35,669 nucleotides of DNA from positions 1 to 35,669 of the forward strand of contig JAMPAU010000015.1 of the NCBI GenBank assembly GCA_023667045.1, written 5' to 3'. Shown here one piece after another: positions 1 through 9,106 of the stretch. The DNA comes from Ruminococcus flavefaciens. Its GTDB lineage: Bacteria > Bacillota > Clostridia > Oscillospirales > Ruminococcaceae. A program made the position numbers and the translations under genes. Every line of letters begins with the position of its first letter. Position 1 is the first letter of the stretch. The notes below the pieces were generated by a model. It was not told where the DNA came from. It saw only the letters and a program-made list of their open reading frames with translations, and did no database searches.

Positions 1-375
1 TTTCGCCGTTACGACTCCTGAATGTGATTAATTTTCAATTCACGACTCCATAATGGAATTGCTAAAAATTGCACAAGCCACTTACGGAAACGTCGTAATT
101 TCGGCAATTCTGTGGTCGGCTTTGCCGTCCGCTGTGAACGCATAGGGGGCTTCTGACCCCTATGCTTTAACCTGCAATACATTACTTGAAGTTCATGAGC
201 TGCCCTCAAAAATTGAATTTGTGCAATATGTCAGGTCGATACTTTTCATTACCTTTACTGTAAATTGATTACTCGCTCACAAACGCTCCACGTTGCCCTG
301 TGTGGCGTTTTCATGCTCTCTGCCGATAACTTGCCCGACTTGATAATCGAAGGGAAGAAATCGCCGAAATCAACG
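1..375. other. Left-edge intergenic region without a convincing gene
   Basis: I see no supported gene in these bases, which lie downstream of the leftmost minus-strand ICE gene. A perfect 9-bp inverted repeat, GCATAGGGG/CCCCTATGC, sits at 140-148 and 157-165. It has no clear T-run on either strand, so it is not a convincing terminator. A short plus-strand frame around 330-411 reads like the end of a protein (residues REEIAEINAILK) but has no start or ribosome site, and it may be debris of a gene lost from the left. The rest of the ICE, including its relaxase and integrase, would be expected further left. Confidence 0.5.
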
Positions 376-3300
376 CTATTCTGAAAACTCCATCTTTGTC
401 TTGTCCAGCATAATCACGTTTACGACCATATTTGAATTATCATGAATCGAAACGGTATTTCTGTTTGTACGGGAAATCAGAATTTCATCTTTTCTTAACT
501 GTCGGAGCAATTCGTTTTTGCTGATCGTGAAATGCTCACCCTGTTCTGTGCACAGCTTTCGCACCTCAGAATGTGCAGCGTCCGCAAAGAGATAGTAGTA
601 ATTATCATCCTGCAATCCCAAACAATTTTTCTGACGAGGACTACTATCCGCACCTTTGATTTCAACATAGCATCTACCACTATCAAGCAGACTGCGTAGC
701 TTTTCACAGAATTTTGTTGTTGGATTTTCAAGTTCGATGACTTCAGCATTATCTGAAAAAGCTCTCAGAATGATTTCACAGAATGTCTTTTCAAACTTAT
801 CACGTTCTGACTTTGTAATTTGCTTGTGTTCATTTAAGAACACAAGCAAAAATGAAAATCCGATTTTCAGATGTGCAAGCATATCGGGAGTTCGATTGTG
901 AAATTTTATTTTTGATTTGCACAGCACATTGATAAAATCAGAACGGTATTTCAAAAACATATCTTCAAGCATTTTAACAAACGCATCTTCATCATCAAGA
1001 TACACATCTTTTATCCAGTCAATATAAAACTGCATGATTCCACAAAGTGTACCATTGTTGGCAAGCCGCTGATATTCTGACAGTTCATCAATCTGAACAT
1101 CATTCTTATCTAACTCAATGTTGAAGTATCTTGCCGAACCTAAAACAAACGGCATATATTTTGCAATTTTTTCTTCTGTATAAAGCGTTTCTTTGCCGAT
1201 ATTCAGCATTGTTTCGGTATCTGCCTTGTCGTATAATTTTTGAAGTTGTGACACCGTATCTAACTTTTTCCAATCCGTCAGGAATTTTTCACGGGCAGAA
1301 TCAGCCTCCTGCTGAATTATTGACATATCTTTTTCTGAAATGCTGTCGTCGTAAATTTTTACAACACCTTCCGGCGAAATATGGGCAACCGTCACATAAT
1401 CATTCGTTTCACTGTCCGTCCGTGAAATATCATAAGCAGTAATTCCGTTTCCGAACATTCCAAAATGTATCGGACTTTCTTTTTCCGTTTCGATTTTAAA
1501 ATTGTACTTCATATCGGCAATCGAAATAAACGCTTTTTCCGTTTTTTCCTCGTCGCCGAGAATTTTATACAACGCATTTTTGATTTCATTTTCCTTAATT
1601 TTATCGCCCTGCCATTCTGCCGTAACTGAACTTTCAAAAGCAGAAATCAAACTATCGGCGATTTCTACAGGAATATGGGGGATTTTATCCTGTAAATCCT
1701 CAATTATTCTGTCGTGGACAATATCGTCATATTCCGATTTTATCAGCGACAGAAAAGCATCGCCCAAATCCTCATAAGATACCTGTCTTTCGGCATTTCC
1801 ATAACGTGCAGTAATCGAATTTTCGCTGTATTCTGCCGTAAATTCGTTGTTATGAGTTGTAACAAAATTCTGCTGACCGCCAAGAAGTCCGACCGCTAAA
1901 TCTTTGCGAATATCCTCGCCGTTCTGCATATGTTTTGCGAGTTCAAAAAGCTGACTTTCTTTCAGACCATTTCCAAAACTTACATTGTCGTGCGGAGCAT
2001 ATTTTTCATTGTAACCTTCCTCAAAAAGCCGATAACCCAAGTCCTCGATTTCGTCCCAAGCAAGCACAGATTTTGACATAAATGGCAGAATATCGCCGTT
2101 TAAAAACGCTTTTTCTTTCGGAGTTAATTCAGCTTTTTTCTCACGCTCAACAGCCATTTCTCTGCGATTTTCAAGGAAAACCGTCACATCGCTTGCCTCA
2201 ATGTGATTGTGCAGAATATCATAATAATCGTGAATTTCTTCAGGTAAAAATGTTTCGTCAATCACGTTCAGACGGACTACGGAATCGTCAACCGCAAACA
2301 TTTCAGAAATCGCCGATTTCTGCTCATCACTGAAATTATGCTCCGCAAAAAATTCATTTAATTCCGAATTTCTGTCAACTTCATTCTTGAAATCGAGAAT
2401 TTTATTCAGCCCCGAAAATTCGCCGTATCTCTCAGAGACCGACTGCGAAAGATATTCATTCACAAGCGAAATCATTTTTGAAAACTGATTTTCGTCGAGA
2501 TTTGGAGTAAAAAAATTATCGAGACTTTCACGAATATCGTCGACCGCAAATCTGTGAATTATCGCCGAAAGCCTGTTGATTTTTTCGTTGTCAAGACCGT
2601 TTTCCTGCAATTTTGCGATGATTCCAATCTCACGCTGTGCATTTTCCAACGCTCTTAAAAACATCGCAGAATCTTCTTTTTCGACCGTAAAAGTGACTTT
2701 TCCGTTACGAATCAGACCGCTGTAATGCACGTTCGTATCGATAAACGGCTTGATTTTTTGGTACTGCTTAGGGCTTAATTTTGAGTAATAAAAATGCTTG
2801 TTCTGAATGTCACGATAAGCCTTGTTTCCGATAATTTCGTCGGCTTTTTCAGCTTTTGCGAACTGTTTCCGCATATTGATAACATTCTGCTGAATTGCCT
2901 GAACATCGGCAAAATTTGCACCGCTTACAGTCAGAGTTGCCTTGCCTGACGGGTAAATTCTTCCCGAAAACTGAATATTATTTTTAGCCATAATTTCAGC
3001 CGTTTTAAGTGCCGTATCTCTGTCACATGAAATGAAGTTTTTGTCCGGAATATAGCGGTATTCCGCATTTCCGATAATATTTTTCTGTGGCGGAATATAT
3101 GAAACATCGGACTTTTTTGTAAAGAGATTTTCATTGCCGGAAATCTGTTTCAGCCAGTTCAAATCCTTGTCATTAACCGCCATAACGACCGTTCCGCTTT
3201 TTGCGTAAGCGAAGTAATTTATTCCCGAATTATCGAGCAAATTTCGCATTTTTGCAAATTCATTTTCACCCATTGAAACGAGCGTTTTATCTCTGTTATC

Positions 3301-4245
3301 CATCGCATCGTTCCAGATTTTGTTGCCATAAACAACCATTTTTTCAGTCTCCTTCATTGGAATTTTTCTCAGCATATCGTTCCAGTCTTTGAAATTTTCG
3401 TCAGGTTTTGTGCGGTTTATCTGCGGAAATTCAGTCTGCAAACGCTGAAAAAATTCATTTCCTGCGTTGTCGTTGTCGGAACAGATAAACACATTTTTCG
3501 ACGATATTCCGTATCTTTTCATAATTTCAATAACGGTATTCGGCTTTACTCCCATCATTGAAACAAGTCTGCAATTATCGGGATTTTTCATTTGTAAATA
3601 CGAAAGCAAATCAATTGAACTTTCAAAAAATAACAAATTTTCACCGTTTCCCTTGAGAATTTCAAAACCGTAACCACTCGCCGAACCCGTCGCAATCCCC
3701 TTGAATTTTTTCTGCGTGGAAGTGCCGACTTTTTCCGCACCGACAAGCCTGTTATTTTCATCAAAAATTTTAAAAACCGCATTTCCTGTTTTTTGTTCCT
3801 GCACAATTTTTCCGCTTTTGACAAGTTCAGAAATTATATCATAATCAAGTCCACGAGTTTTACAAAGATATGCAAAAACTCGCTTACAATCGGCATTTTC
3901 AGCGATTGAAACATTAGATTTATGTGCTTTTTTCAGCTCAGATTTATCACTTTTTTCAGGCGAAAAATTTCTGTCATAAACTTCATTATTCAGCAATCCG
4001 ACCGCCTCAACGAAAGATTTATCCATAAATTTCTGCACAAAAGCGATATTGTCGCCACTCTCCTGAGTGCTGAAACGATACCATTTTCCACGCTCAGAAG
4101 GGGAATTATCCTTGATATTTACGCTGTCGTGGGCTTTCCAGATGTACTCCGTGCCGGCTTTTTTCAGTTCAAAACCGTACCGCATCAGGAATGACGGAAG
4201 ATTTACAAAATTCGCTTTTTCAATCTGTTCATCTGTAATTTTCAT
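376..4245 (-). CDS. Large Toprim/DUF3991-type primase-like protein
   Basis: This 1289-residue protein is the last minus-strand gene of the operon seen here. Residues 10-90 resemble a CHC2-type primase zinc domain without its cysteines. Residues 120-190 look like DUF3991, and 200-290 form a Toprim fold with E208 in FFES and D257/D259 in SDNDNAG, the expected metal ligands. Three copies of a small beta-alpha-beta-beta-alpha module follow at about 322-370, 397-456 and 478-536. The long centre is acidic and helical. The last 100 residues recall the winged-helix tail of DUF927-type plasmid and phage ATPases. The likely role is priming or processing of element DNA during transfer or replication, inferred from the family. 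The ATG directly follows the stop of the upstream gene with no gap, which suggests translational coupling. The fused C-terminal part is unusual for the family. Confidence 0.8.
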   Translation of the reverse strand: MKITDEQIEKANFVNLPSFLMRYGFELKKAGTEYIWKAHDSVNIKDNSPSERGKWYRFSTQESGDNIAFVQKFMDKSFVEAVGLLNNEVYDRNFSPEKSDKSELKKAHKSNVSIAENADCKRVFAYLCKTRGLDYDIISELVKSGKIVQEQKTGNAVFKIFDENNRLVGAEKVGTSTQKKFKGIATGSASGYGFEILKGNGENLLFFESSIDLLSYLQMKNPDNCRLVSMMGVKPNTVIEIMKRYGISSKNVFICSDNDNAGNEFFQRLQTEFPQINRTKPDENFKDWNDMLRKIPMKETEKMVVYGNKIWNDAMDNRDKTLVSMGENEFAKMRNLLDNSGINYFAYAKSGTVVMAVNDKDLNWLKQISGNENLFTKKSDVSYIPPQKNIIGNAEYRYIPDKNFISCDRDTALKTAEIMAKNNIQFSGRIYPSGKATLTVSGANFADVQAIQQNVINMRKQFAKAEKADEIIGNKAYRDIQNKHFYYSKLSPKQYQKIKPFIDTNVHYSGLIRNGKVTFTVEKEDSAMFLRALENAQREIGIIAKLQENGLDNEKINRLSAIIHRFAVDDIRESLDNFFTPNLDENQFSKMISLVNEYLSQSVSERYGEFSGLNKILDFKNEVDRNSELNEFFAEHNFSDEQKSAISEMFAVDDSVVRLNVIDETFLPEEIHDYYDILHNHIEASDVTVFLENRREMAVEREKKAELTPKEKAFLNGDILPFMSKSVLAWDEIEDLGYRLFEEGYNEKYAPHDNVSFGNGLKESQLFELAKHMQNGEDIRKDLAVGLLGGQQNFVTTHNNEFTAEYSENSITARYGNAERQVSYEDLGDAFLSLIKSEYDDIVHDRIIEDLQDKIPHIPVEIADSLISAFESSVTAEWQGDKIKENEIKNALYKILGDEEKTEKAFISIADMKYNFKIETEKESPIHFGMFGNGITAYDISRTDSETNDYVTVAHISPEGVVKIYDDSISEKDMSIIQQEADSAREKFLTDWKKLDTVSQLQKLYDKADTETMLNIGKETLYTEEKIAKYMPFVLGSARYFNIELDKNDVQIDELSEYQRLANNGTLCGIMQFYIDWIKDVYLDDEDAFVKMLEDMFLKYRSDFINVLCKSKIKFHNRTPDMLAHLKIGFSFLLVFLNEHKQITKSERDKFEKTFCEIILRAFSDNAEVIELENPTTKFCEKLRSLLDSGRCYVEIKGADSSPRQKNCLGLQDDNYYYLFADAAHSEVRKLCTEQGEHFTISKNELLRQLRKDEILISRTNRNTVSIHDNSNMVVNVIMLDKTKMEFSE

Positions 4246-6180
4246 TTATTCAAGTCCCTGTTTTCTTGTCTGACTTTTCGCCTTTTCAGGCTTGTTTTTG
4301 CCTATATTTTGGGCAGACTGCTTTAATTTGTCACGACTGAAAAATGCAGTTTTTTCATCTTTTTTTGCGACCGTAACAACTGATTTTTCGCCGTTAAGAA
4401 TTGCAGAATGCGGAATATTTTTCGCTGATAATTCTGAAATTTTTTGCTCCGCATTTTCCTGTGACATACCCTGCGAGGCACGTTCATTTTTCGGCAGAGA
4501 TTTATAAAAATCAGCATTTATGTACTGCACAGCACGTTCTCCCTTGACCTCGTTTGCGACCGATTTATAGGCATTTTCGTCCTCTTTGGCGACAGTAATC
4601 GCAAATTTATTGTTTTTGCATTCAACCGCCGAAAATGCAATATTTTTTTCCGCAAGCTGCGACATAATTTTTTCTGCATTTTCTTTTGTTTCAACATTTA
4701 TCGAACGGTTTTCCTTTGGTAATGACTTGTAAAAATCGGGATTTATCGGCTTGAAATCGGTTTTTTCAGCCCTTGAATTATCATGAAATTCCTGATTTAT
4801 TTCATTCTGCGACTGTCCGATAATTTTTTGTAAATCGAGCGAATTTTTTTCCGCAACCATTACGACCGCTTTTTCTCCACGAGTTACAGCCGAAAATTCA
4901 ATATTCTGATTTGCGAGTTCGTCCATAACTTTTTCAGCCTGCGAGACGGTTAAAGTTGCAATAAAACGCTCATTTTTCGGCAAGGAATTGTAAAAATTCA
5001 TGTTTACTTTCCTTGAGCCGTCCTCTCCGATAACAATATTTTTCGGCTTATTTTCGGGGATTTCCAATTTCTCAAGTGCCTGATTAACCGCATTAAGCTG
5101 TGCCTCAATCTGCGGAATTTCCTTTGCCGTGGATTCACGGACGCTCTGCATCATGTACCTGTTTCCCGAAATTTCTTTCATTGCCGAAAGCGTTTCAGAC
5201 AAAAATTTCTGCATATTTTCAAGCTCCGATTTTGAATTTCCGTCAAGAGAATTGAAATCGGTGGCAATTTCAGAAATTTTATTTTTGTCCATCAGGTCAA
5301 CGCTGTCGGCTGCGGATATGATATTTTCCGTAATTTCGGGGATTGTATACGTCTCACTTTCCGAAATATCGGCAAATTTGTCTGATGTAACTTTCATTTT
5401 TGCATCAACAACATCGGCGGATTTTTCAGAATAATTATTTTCGGAATGGACAAATTTCTGCATTTTTTCACTCGCATCATGAATTTTTCCGTTAATATTT
5501 TTGAGTTTCTGAGTAAGTTTCAGCTTGTCCACAATAGAAGTTTCAGGGCGGTTATATTCCTCGATAATTCGCTGTTTTTGCGACTGCAAAGCTGAAATTT
5601 TATCCGAAAGACAGTCCGCATTTGCTGTATTTAGACGATTCATAGCATTGCTGAAAATTTCACGTCGTTCGCTGTTAAGACCGATTGAAAAACTTTTTAC
5701 AGCATCGTTCAGAGCGATAACACGGTTTAATTTATGCTCAGTTTTGTCACGTTTTCCGCTTAAAACAGCGATTTTCTGCTTGTGGATTTTTATTTTTTCC
5801 TGCCTTTTCGGAATTTTCACATTTCTGATATTTTCGATTTTTTTCTCATTCGATTCAATAATTTTTCTCACCGCCGGAACATTGCCGAACATATTTTTAA
5901 GCATTGTGTTTCTGTCCTCAAGCCTGTCAGCTTTTGCAGTAAGACGTTCAATTTTGGCTTCATTTCGAGAAATCTTGTCCTCTTTTGTAGCAATTTTCAC
6001 ATCAATTGAATTGATTTTGCTTTGGTGAGTTTCAGCTTTTACGCTTAGAAAAGGCATCAGTTTCTGTGATTTTTGGATATTATTTTCAGGCGGTTTAACG
6101 TCATTTTTCTGACGTTTTTCTTCCTCTTTTTCCTGAACATTTTCAGCCTTTTTCGGCTTAAATTCGTCTTGTACGGGCAT
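4246..6180 (-). CDS. Coiled-coil protein with three C-terminal LPK-type repeats
   Basis: This 644-residue soluble protein has a highly charged, Lys/Glu-rich helical N-terminal part. Coiled coil is likely at about 50-150 and 195-245. Three copies of a roughly 60-residue repeat lie at 395-455, 482-540 and 556-612. Each begins F-Y-x-S-L-P-K-x-x-R, continues with a helix containing a conserved A-E-x, and ends in NI-x-FSA followed by a beta strand ending in VA. The repeat resembles the LPK-type repeats of DUF4316/YodL-type proteins in Tn1549-like elements. Its biochemical function is unknown to me. The ATG follows GAGGAG at good spacing. The downstream Toprim gene carries diverged copies of the same repeat, which suggests the two proteins share a binding partner. 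Confidence 0.75.
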   Translation of the reverse strand: MPVQDEFKPKKAENVQEKEEEKRQKNDVKPPENNIQKSQKLMPFLSVKAETHQSKINSIDVKIATKEDKISRNEAKIERLTAKADRLEDRNTMLKNMFGNVPAVRKIIESNEKKIENIRNVKIPKRQEKIKIHKQKIAVLSGKRDKTEHKLNRVIALNDAVKSFSIGLNSERREIFSNAMNRLNTANADCLSDKISALQSQKQRIIEEYNRPETSIVDKLKLTQKLKNINGKIHDASEKMQKFVHSENNYSEKSADVVDAKMKVTSDKFADISESETYTIPEITENIISAADSVDLMDKNKISEIATDFNSLDGNSKSELENMQKFLSETLSAMKEISGNRYMMQSVRESTAKEIPQIEAQLNAVNQALEKLEIPENKPKNIVIGEDGSRKVNMNFYNSLPKNERFIATLTVSQAEKVMDELANQNIEFSAVTRGEKAVVMVAEKNSLDLQKIIGQSQNEINQEFHDNSRAEKTDFKPINPDFYKSLPKENRSINVETKENAEKIMSQLAEKNIAFSAVECKNNKFAITVAKEDENAYKSVANEVKGERAVQYINADFYKSLPKNERASQGMSQENAEQKISELSAKNIPHSAILNGEKSVVTVAKKDEKTAFFSRDKLKQSAQNIGKNKPEKAKSQTRKQGLE

Positions 6181-6181
6181 T

Positions 6182-6595
6182 TCAATTCTCCTCGTCTGTC
6201 ATTAAAATTTTTGTGAGTTCACGTCTGAGTGTAGGAGTATCGCAGAACCAAAAAATAACGTAAAATCGGCATAAAGTGGACTTTATTTCGTCAGGAATAT
6301 TTTTCAAGTCACCAACTTCAATGTCTAAAATTTCCGCAATTTCGGGAAGTGAATCATGATTTTTCTGCGTAATTTCCGCATAATCTCCCGACTGCAATTT
6401 TGCAATAATTTCGCTTACAGAAATAGAAAAATCCGCCTCATAGACAAGTGAAACATCATTGTCTGAAAACCTCGCAAAATAGGGAATATTGCTCCTGTCG
6501 AACGCAAGAGCAATATTTTTTGTGTACGGCGTTTTGAACTTTACAAAGCATTTATTTTTGATTCTGCGAATATCCTGACCGCATGAATAATTCAT
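6182..6595 (-). CDS. Small two-module ICE protein (137 aa), unknown function
   Basis: I do not recognise a named family. Residues 15-70 match the beta-alpha-beta-beta-alpha module of the two downstream genes (KNIALAF helix, then SNIPYFARF and a strand). Residues 84-132 match the roughly 50-residue helical repeat of the upstream 165-residue protein (EIAEILDIEVGDLKNIP and EIKSTL). It is therefore a natural fusion of the two modules that define this gene cluster. The ATG overlaps the preceding stop (ATGA at 6592-6595) and follows AAAGGA, so translation is probably coupled. There is no signal peptide or membrane segment. Confidence 0.7.
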   Translation of the reverse strand: MNYSCGQDIRRIKNKCFVKFKTPYTKNIALAFDRSNIPYFARFSDNDVSLVYEADFSISVSEIIAKLQSGDYAEITQKNHDSLPEIAEILDIEVGDLKNIPDEIKSTLCRFYVIFWFCDTPTLRRELTKILMTDEEN

Positions 6596-7089
6596 GAAAC
6601 AAGTCCTTTCAGAGTGACAATAAGTGCCGAATTATCGCCGTTTTTCTTGTACTCCATTGAATAATAACCGCACATTTTTTTCTGAATTTCAAGCGGTAAT
6701 TTTTTAAGATTTTCCACCGGAATTTCTGTTAATTCCGCAACATTTTTCAGCTCAGAAATTTCCAGTGCGGAATTGACAATTTCATAAAAACGTGCGATAT
6801 TTTCGCTGTCTGCCATGTACTCAAAAACAAGTTTCTGCTGAGTTTCAAAATCAAGTGAAAACAGCGTAGAATCAGCGATTTTTGTACTTTCAGCAACTTC
6901 TTTCAGTCTGAGAAAAACGACACCTTTCGTCCAAAGTTTGTCGAGTTCGGAATAAACAATTTTTCGGTCGCTGTCGGTCTGCACGTCAATTGTTTCAAAA
7001 AGTGCCTGCATGGAATTTAAAATTTCAGTCGGCATTGTGGCAATATCCTCCTCGGATACTCCCAGAATTTTGGCTATTTTTCGATACAT
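6592..7089 (-). CDS. Small helical tandem-repeat ICE protein (165 aa), unknown function
   Basis: This soluble, all-helical protein can be divided into three repeats of about 50 residues, near 4-51, 62-108 and 115-163. Their shared pattern is a hydrophobic helix with AE, then I-x-x-x-x-L, P-x-E-I-Q-x-x-M and an aromatic residue. The clearest copies read ATMPTEILNSM and KKLPLEIQKKM. A fourth copy is in the next gene. The start codon follows AAAGGAG at good spacing. The gene begins only 1 bp after the topoisomerase stop and overlaps the next gene by 4 bp, so it belongs to the same operon. I know of no function; a scaffold or regulatory role is a guess. Confidence 0.7.
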   Translation of the reverse strand: MYRKIAKILGVSEEDIATMPTEILNSMQALFETIDVQTDSDRKIVYSELDKLWTKGVVFLRLKEVAESTKIADSTLFSLDFETQQKLVFEYMADSENIARFYEIVNSALEISELKNVAELTEIPVENLKKLPLEIQKKMCGYYSMEYKKNGDNSALIVTLKGLVS

Positions 7090-7090
7090 T

Positions 7091-9100
7091 TCAGTTGCTC
7101 CTTTCGGTTTTCCACTGATAATAAATTTTGCCGTTGTAATTATTTTCGTAGACTTCCGGCAGTACGATATTTTTCTTGCCGTTCGCCGTGTAAGCGGTCG
7201 GTTTGCCGTTCAGAAGTCCCCTGATTTGACTTTCGGAAAGTTCTCTGCCGTAGACTTTTGCAACGTTCATTCCGCACTTATTTTTGCAGTAAAATCCGTA
7301 TTTTCCGCTGACAATTTCACCGCTGCATTTCGGGCATTTTCCGATAGATTCACCGCCGTTTCCGAACGAAACAGAACTGTCAACAGAGCCGTATTTTTCG
7401 CAGATATTACGCACAAAATTCTCAATTTCAGACATGAATTTTTCAGCGGAATATTTACCGTGTTCGACCTGCTGTAATTTCATTTCCCAGTCGGCAGTCA
7501 GGCTTGCTGACTTGACCTCATCAGGCACGACGGCAATTAAATTTATGCCTTTTTCAGTTGCGACAATCTGCTTGTTTTTTCGCTCTGCATAGCCTTTTTT
7601 GACGAGTCCCTCAATCGTTCCGGCACGGGTTGCAGGAGTTCCAAGCCCCTTTTTTTCGGAATTTTCGTCGTAATTTTCCTGTCCTGCGTGTTCCATTGCC
7701 GATAAAAGTGTATCTTCCGTGAACGGTTTCGGCGGACTTGTAAAATGTTCACTTTTTCTTGCTGAAACAGAAAATTCCTGTCCCTCTGAAACTGCTGAAA
7801 TCGGCTTTATATCGTCATTTTCGTCAACTTTAAGTGCGTGATTTTTCCAACCATTTTTAAGAATTGTTTTTCCGTTTGCAGTAAATTCAGTGCCGTTGCA
7901 ATTTGCAGAAATTTTCACAGATTCGTATTTATGCGGAGGTGCGGACGCACAAATTAAACGGTTTGCAATCAGCGTTAAAATATTTTTTTCGGCGGTCGGC
8001 ATATTCACAAAATCGGCATTCTGGATATTCGCCGTCGGAATTATCGCATGATGTCCCGTGACTTTTTTGTTGTTGATACACCTCGAAATATCGGGATTTG
8101 CGACAATTCCGAACTGAAAAATATTCCCGATAATCCGCACAATATCAAGCGTTGACTGCTCCATATCGTCGCTCAGAAATTGACTGTCCGTGCGTGGATA
8201 AGTCACAAATTTTGCCTCATAAAGCGACTGAACACAGTCGAGAGTTTGCTGTGCCGTGTAGCCGAAAATTTTATTTGCATCACGCTGTAAAGTCGTTAAA
8301 TCGTAAAGTTTTGGCGGATTTACCGTTTTTGTTTCACGCTTGACAGATGTAATTTCTGCAATTTTTTTATCGCATGAATTTGCAAGATTATCAGCAGTAT
8401 TTTCATCGTCAATTCTTGCGGAAATCAGCGTAAAATCGCCACAATCGAGGTCGACAGCAAAATATTTCTGCTTAACGAAATTCTTCACATCAAAATCACG
8501 CTGAACAATCATCGCAAGCGTTGGTGTCTGAACTCTGCCGATATTCAGGTGGTCACGGTAACGGCACGAAAAAAGACGAGAGCCGTTCATTCCGACGAGC
8601 CAGTCGGCTTTTGCCCTTGAAAATCCGGCAGAAAATAAATTGTCATAGTCGCTCATAGGCTTCATATTCCGCATAGCCTTGCGGATTGCGGACTCCTCAA
8701 GCGACGACACCCACAGACGTTTCACAGGCTTACTACTGCAAATCATACCGTAAACATAGCGAAAAATGCACTCGCCCTCACGGTCGGCATCGGTCGCACA
8801 GACAATTTCCGTCACATCATTTCTTCTGAAAAGTTCTTTCAGAATTTCAAATTGTTCTTTTGTATTTTCCGAAATTTTGAACATCCAGTTATTCGGAATC
8901 ATCGGGAGCTGTGAAAAACTCCATTTATTCTGCCAGCCGTTGAGGTAATCGTCAGGATATTTCAGTCCCACAAGGTGACCAAGACACCACGAAACAATAT
9001 GATTTTCGCTCTCAATATAGCCTTTTTTCTTGTTTGTCGCACGAACGACAGGTGCTATTGCTTTTGCCACGCTCGGCTTTTCTGCAATAATTAAAATCAT
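7091..9100 (-). CDS. topB: DNA topoisomerase III (type IA)
   Basis: This enzyme passes single DNA strands through a transient 5'-phosphotyrosyl break, relaxing or decatenating DNA. In ICEs it is commonly encoded beside Toprim and relaxase genes and thought to assist transfer or replication. The 669 residues open with the Toprim strand MILIIAEKPS; the acidic DADREGE motif is at 104-110. The catalytic tyrosine is Y301 in VTYPRTDSQF. The GRVQTPTL motif is near 188-195. A C-terminal zinc ribbon near 590-615 has CPKC and paired C...C residues. The length fits the family. The ATG follows AAGGAG, and the neighbouring genes are 1-6 bp away on either side, so it is clearly within one operon. Confidence 0.95.
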   Translation of the reverse strand: MILIIAEKPSVAKAIAPVVRATNKKKGYIESENHIVSWCLGHLVGLKYPDDYLNGWQNKWSFSQLPMIPNNWMFKISENTKEQFEILKELFRRNDVTEIVCATDADREGECIFRYVYGMICSSKPVKRLWVSSLEESAIRKAMRNMKPMSDYDNLFSAGFSRAKADWLVGMNGSRLFSCRYRDHLNIGRVQTPTLAMIVQRDFDVKNFVKQKYFAVDLDCGDFTLISARIDDENTADNLANSCDKKIAEITSVKRETKTVNPPKLYDLTTLQRDANKIFGYTAQQTLDCVQSLYEAKFVTYPRTDSQFLSDDMEQSTLDIVRIIGNIFQFGIVANPDISRCINNKKVTGHHAIIPTANIQNADFVNMPTAEKNILTLIANRLICASAPPHKYESVKISANCNGTEFTANGKTILKNGWKNHALKVDENDDIKPISAVSEGQEFSVSARKSEHFTSPPKPFTEDTLLSAMEHAGQENYDENSEKKGLGTPATRAGTIEGLVKKGYAERKNKQIVATEKGINLIAVVPDEVKSASLTADWEMKLQQVEHGKYSAEKFMSEIENFVRNICEKYGSVDSSVSFGNGGESIGKCPKCSGEIVSGKYGFYCKNKCGMNVAKVYGRELSESQIRGLLNGKPTAYTANGKKNIVLPEVYENNYNGKIYYQWKTERSN

Positions 9101-9106
9101 AAAAAT

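Noticed and set aside
330-411. A short plus-strand frame reading REEIAEINAILK
   Set aside because: It is under 30 codons, has no start, and no family could be assigned. It may be debris, but this cannot be supported.
5525-6028. A 167-residue plus-strand frame opposite the 644-residue gene
   Set aside because: It is Phe/Ser/Ile-rich, the expected mirror image of the Lys/Glu-rich coiled coil, and has no ribosome site.
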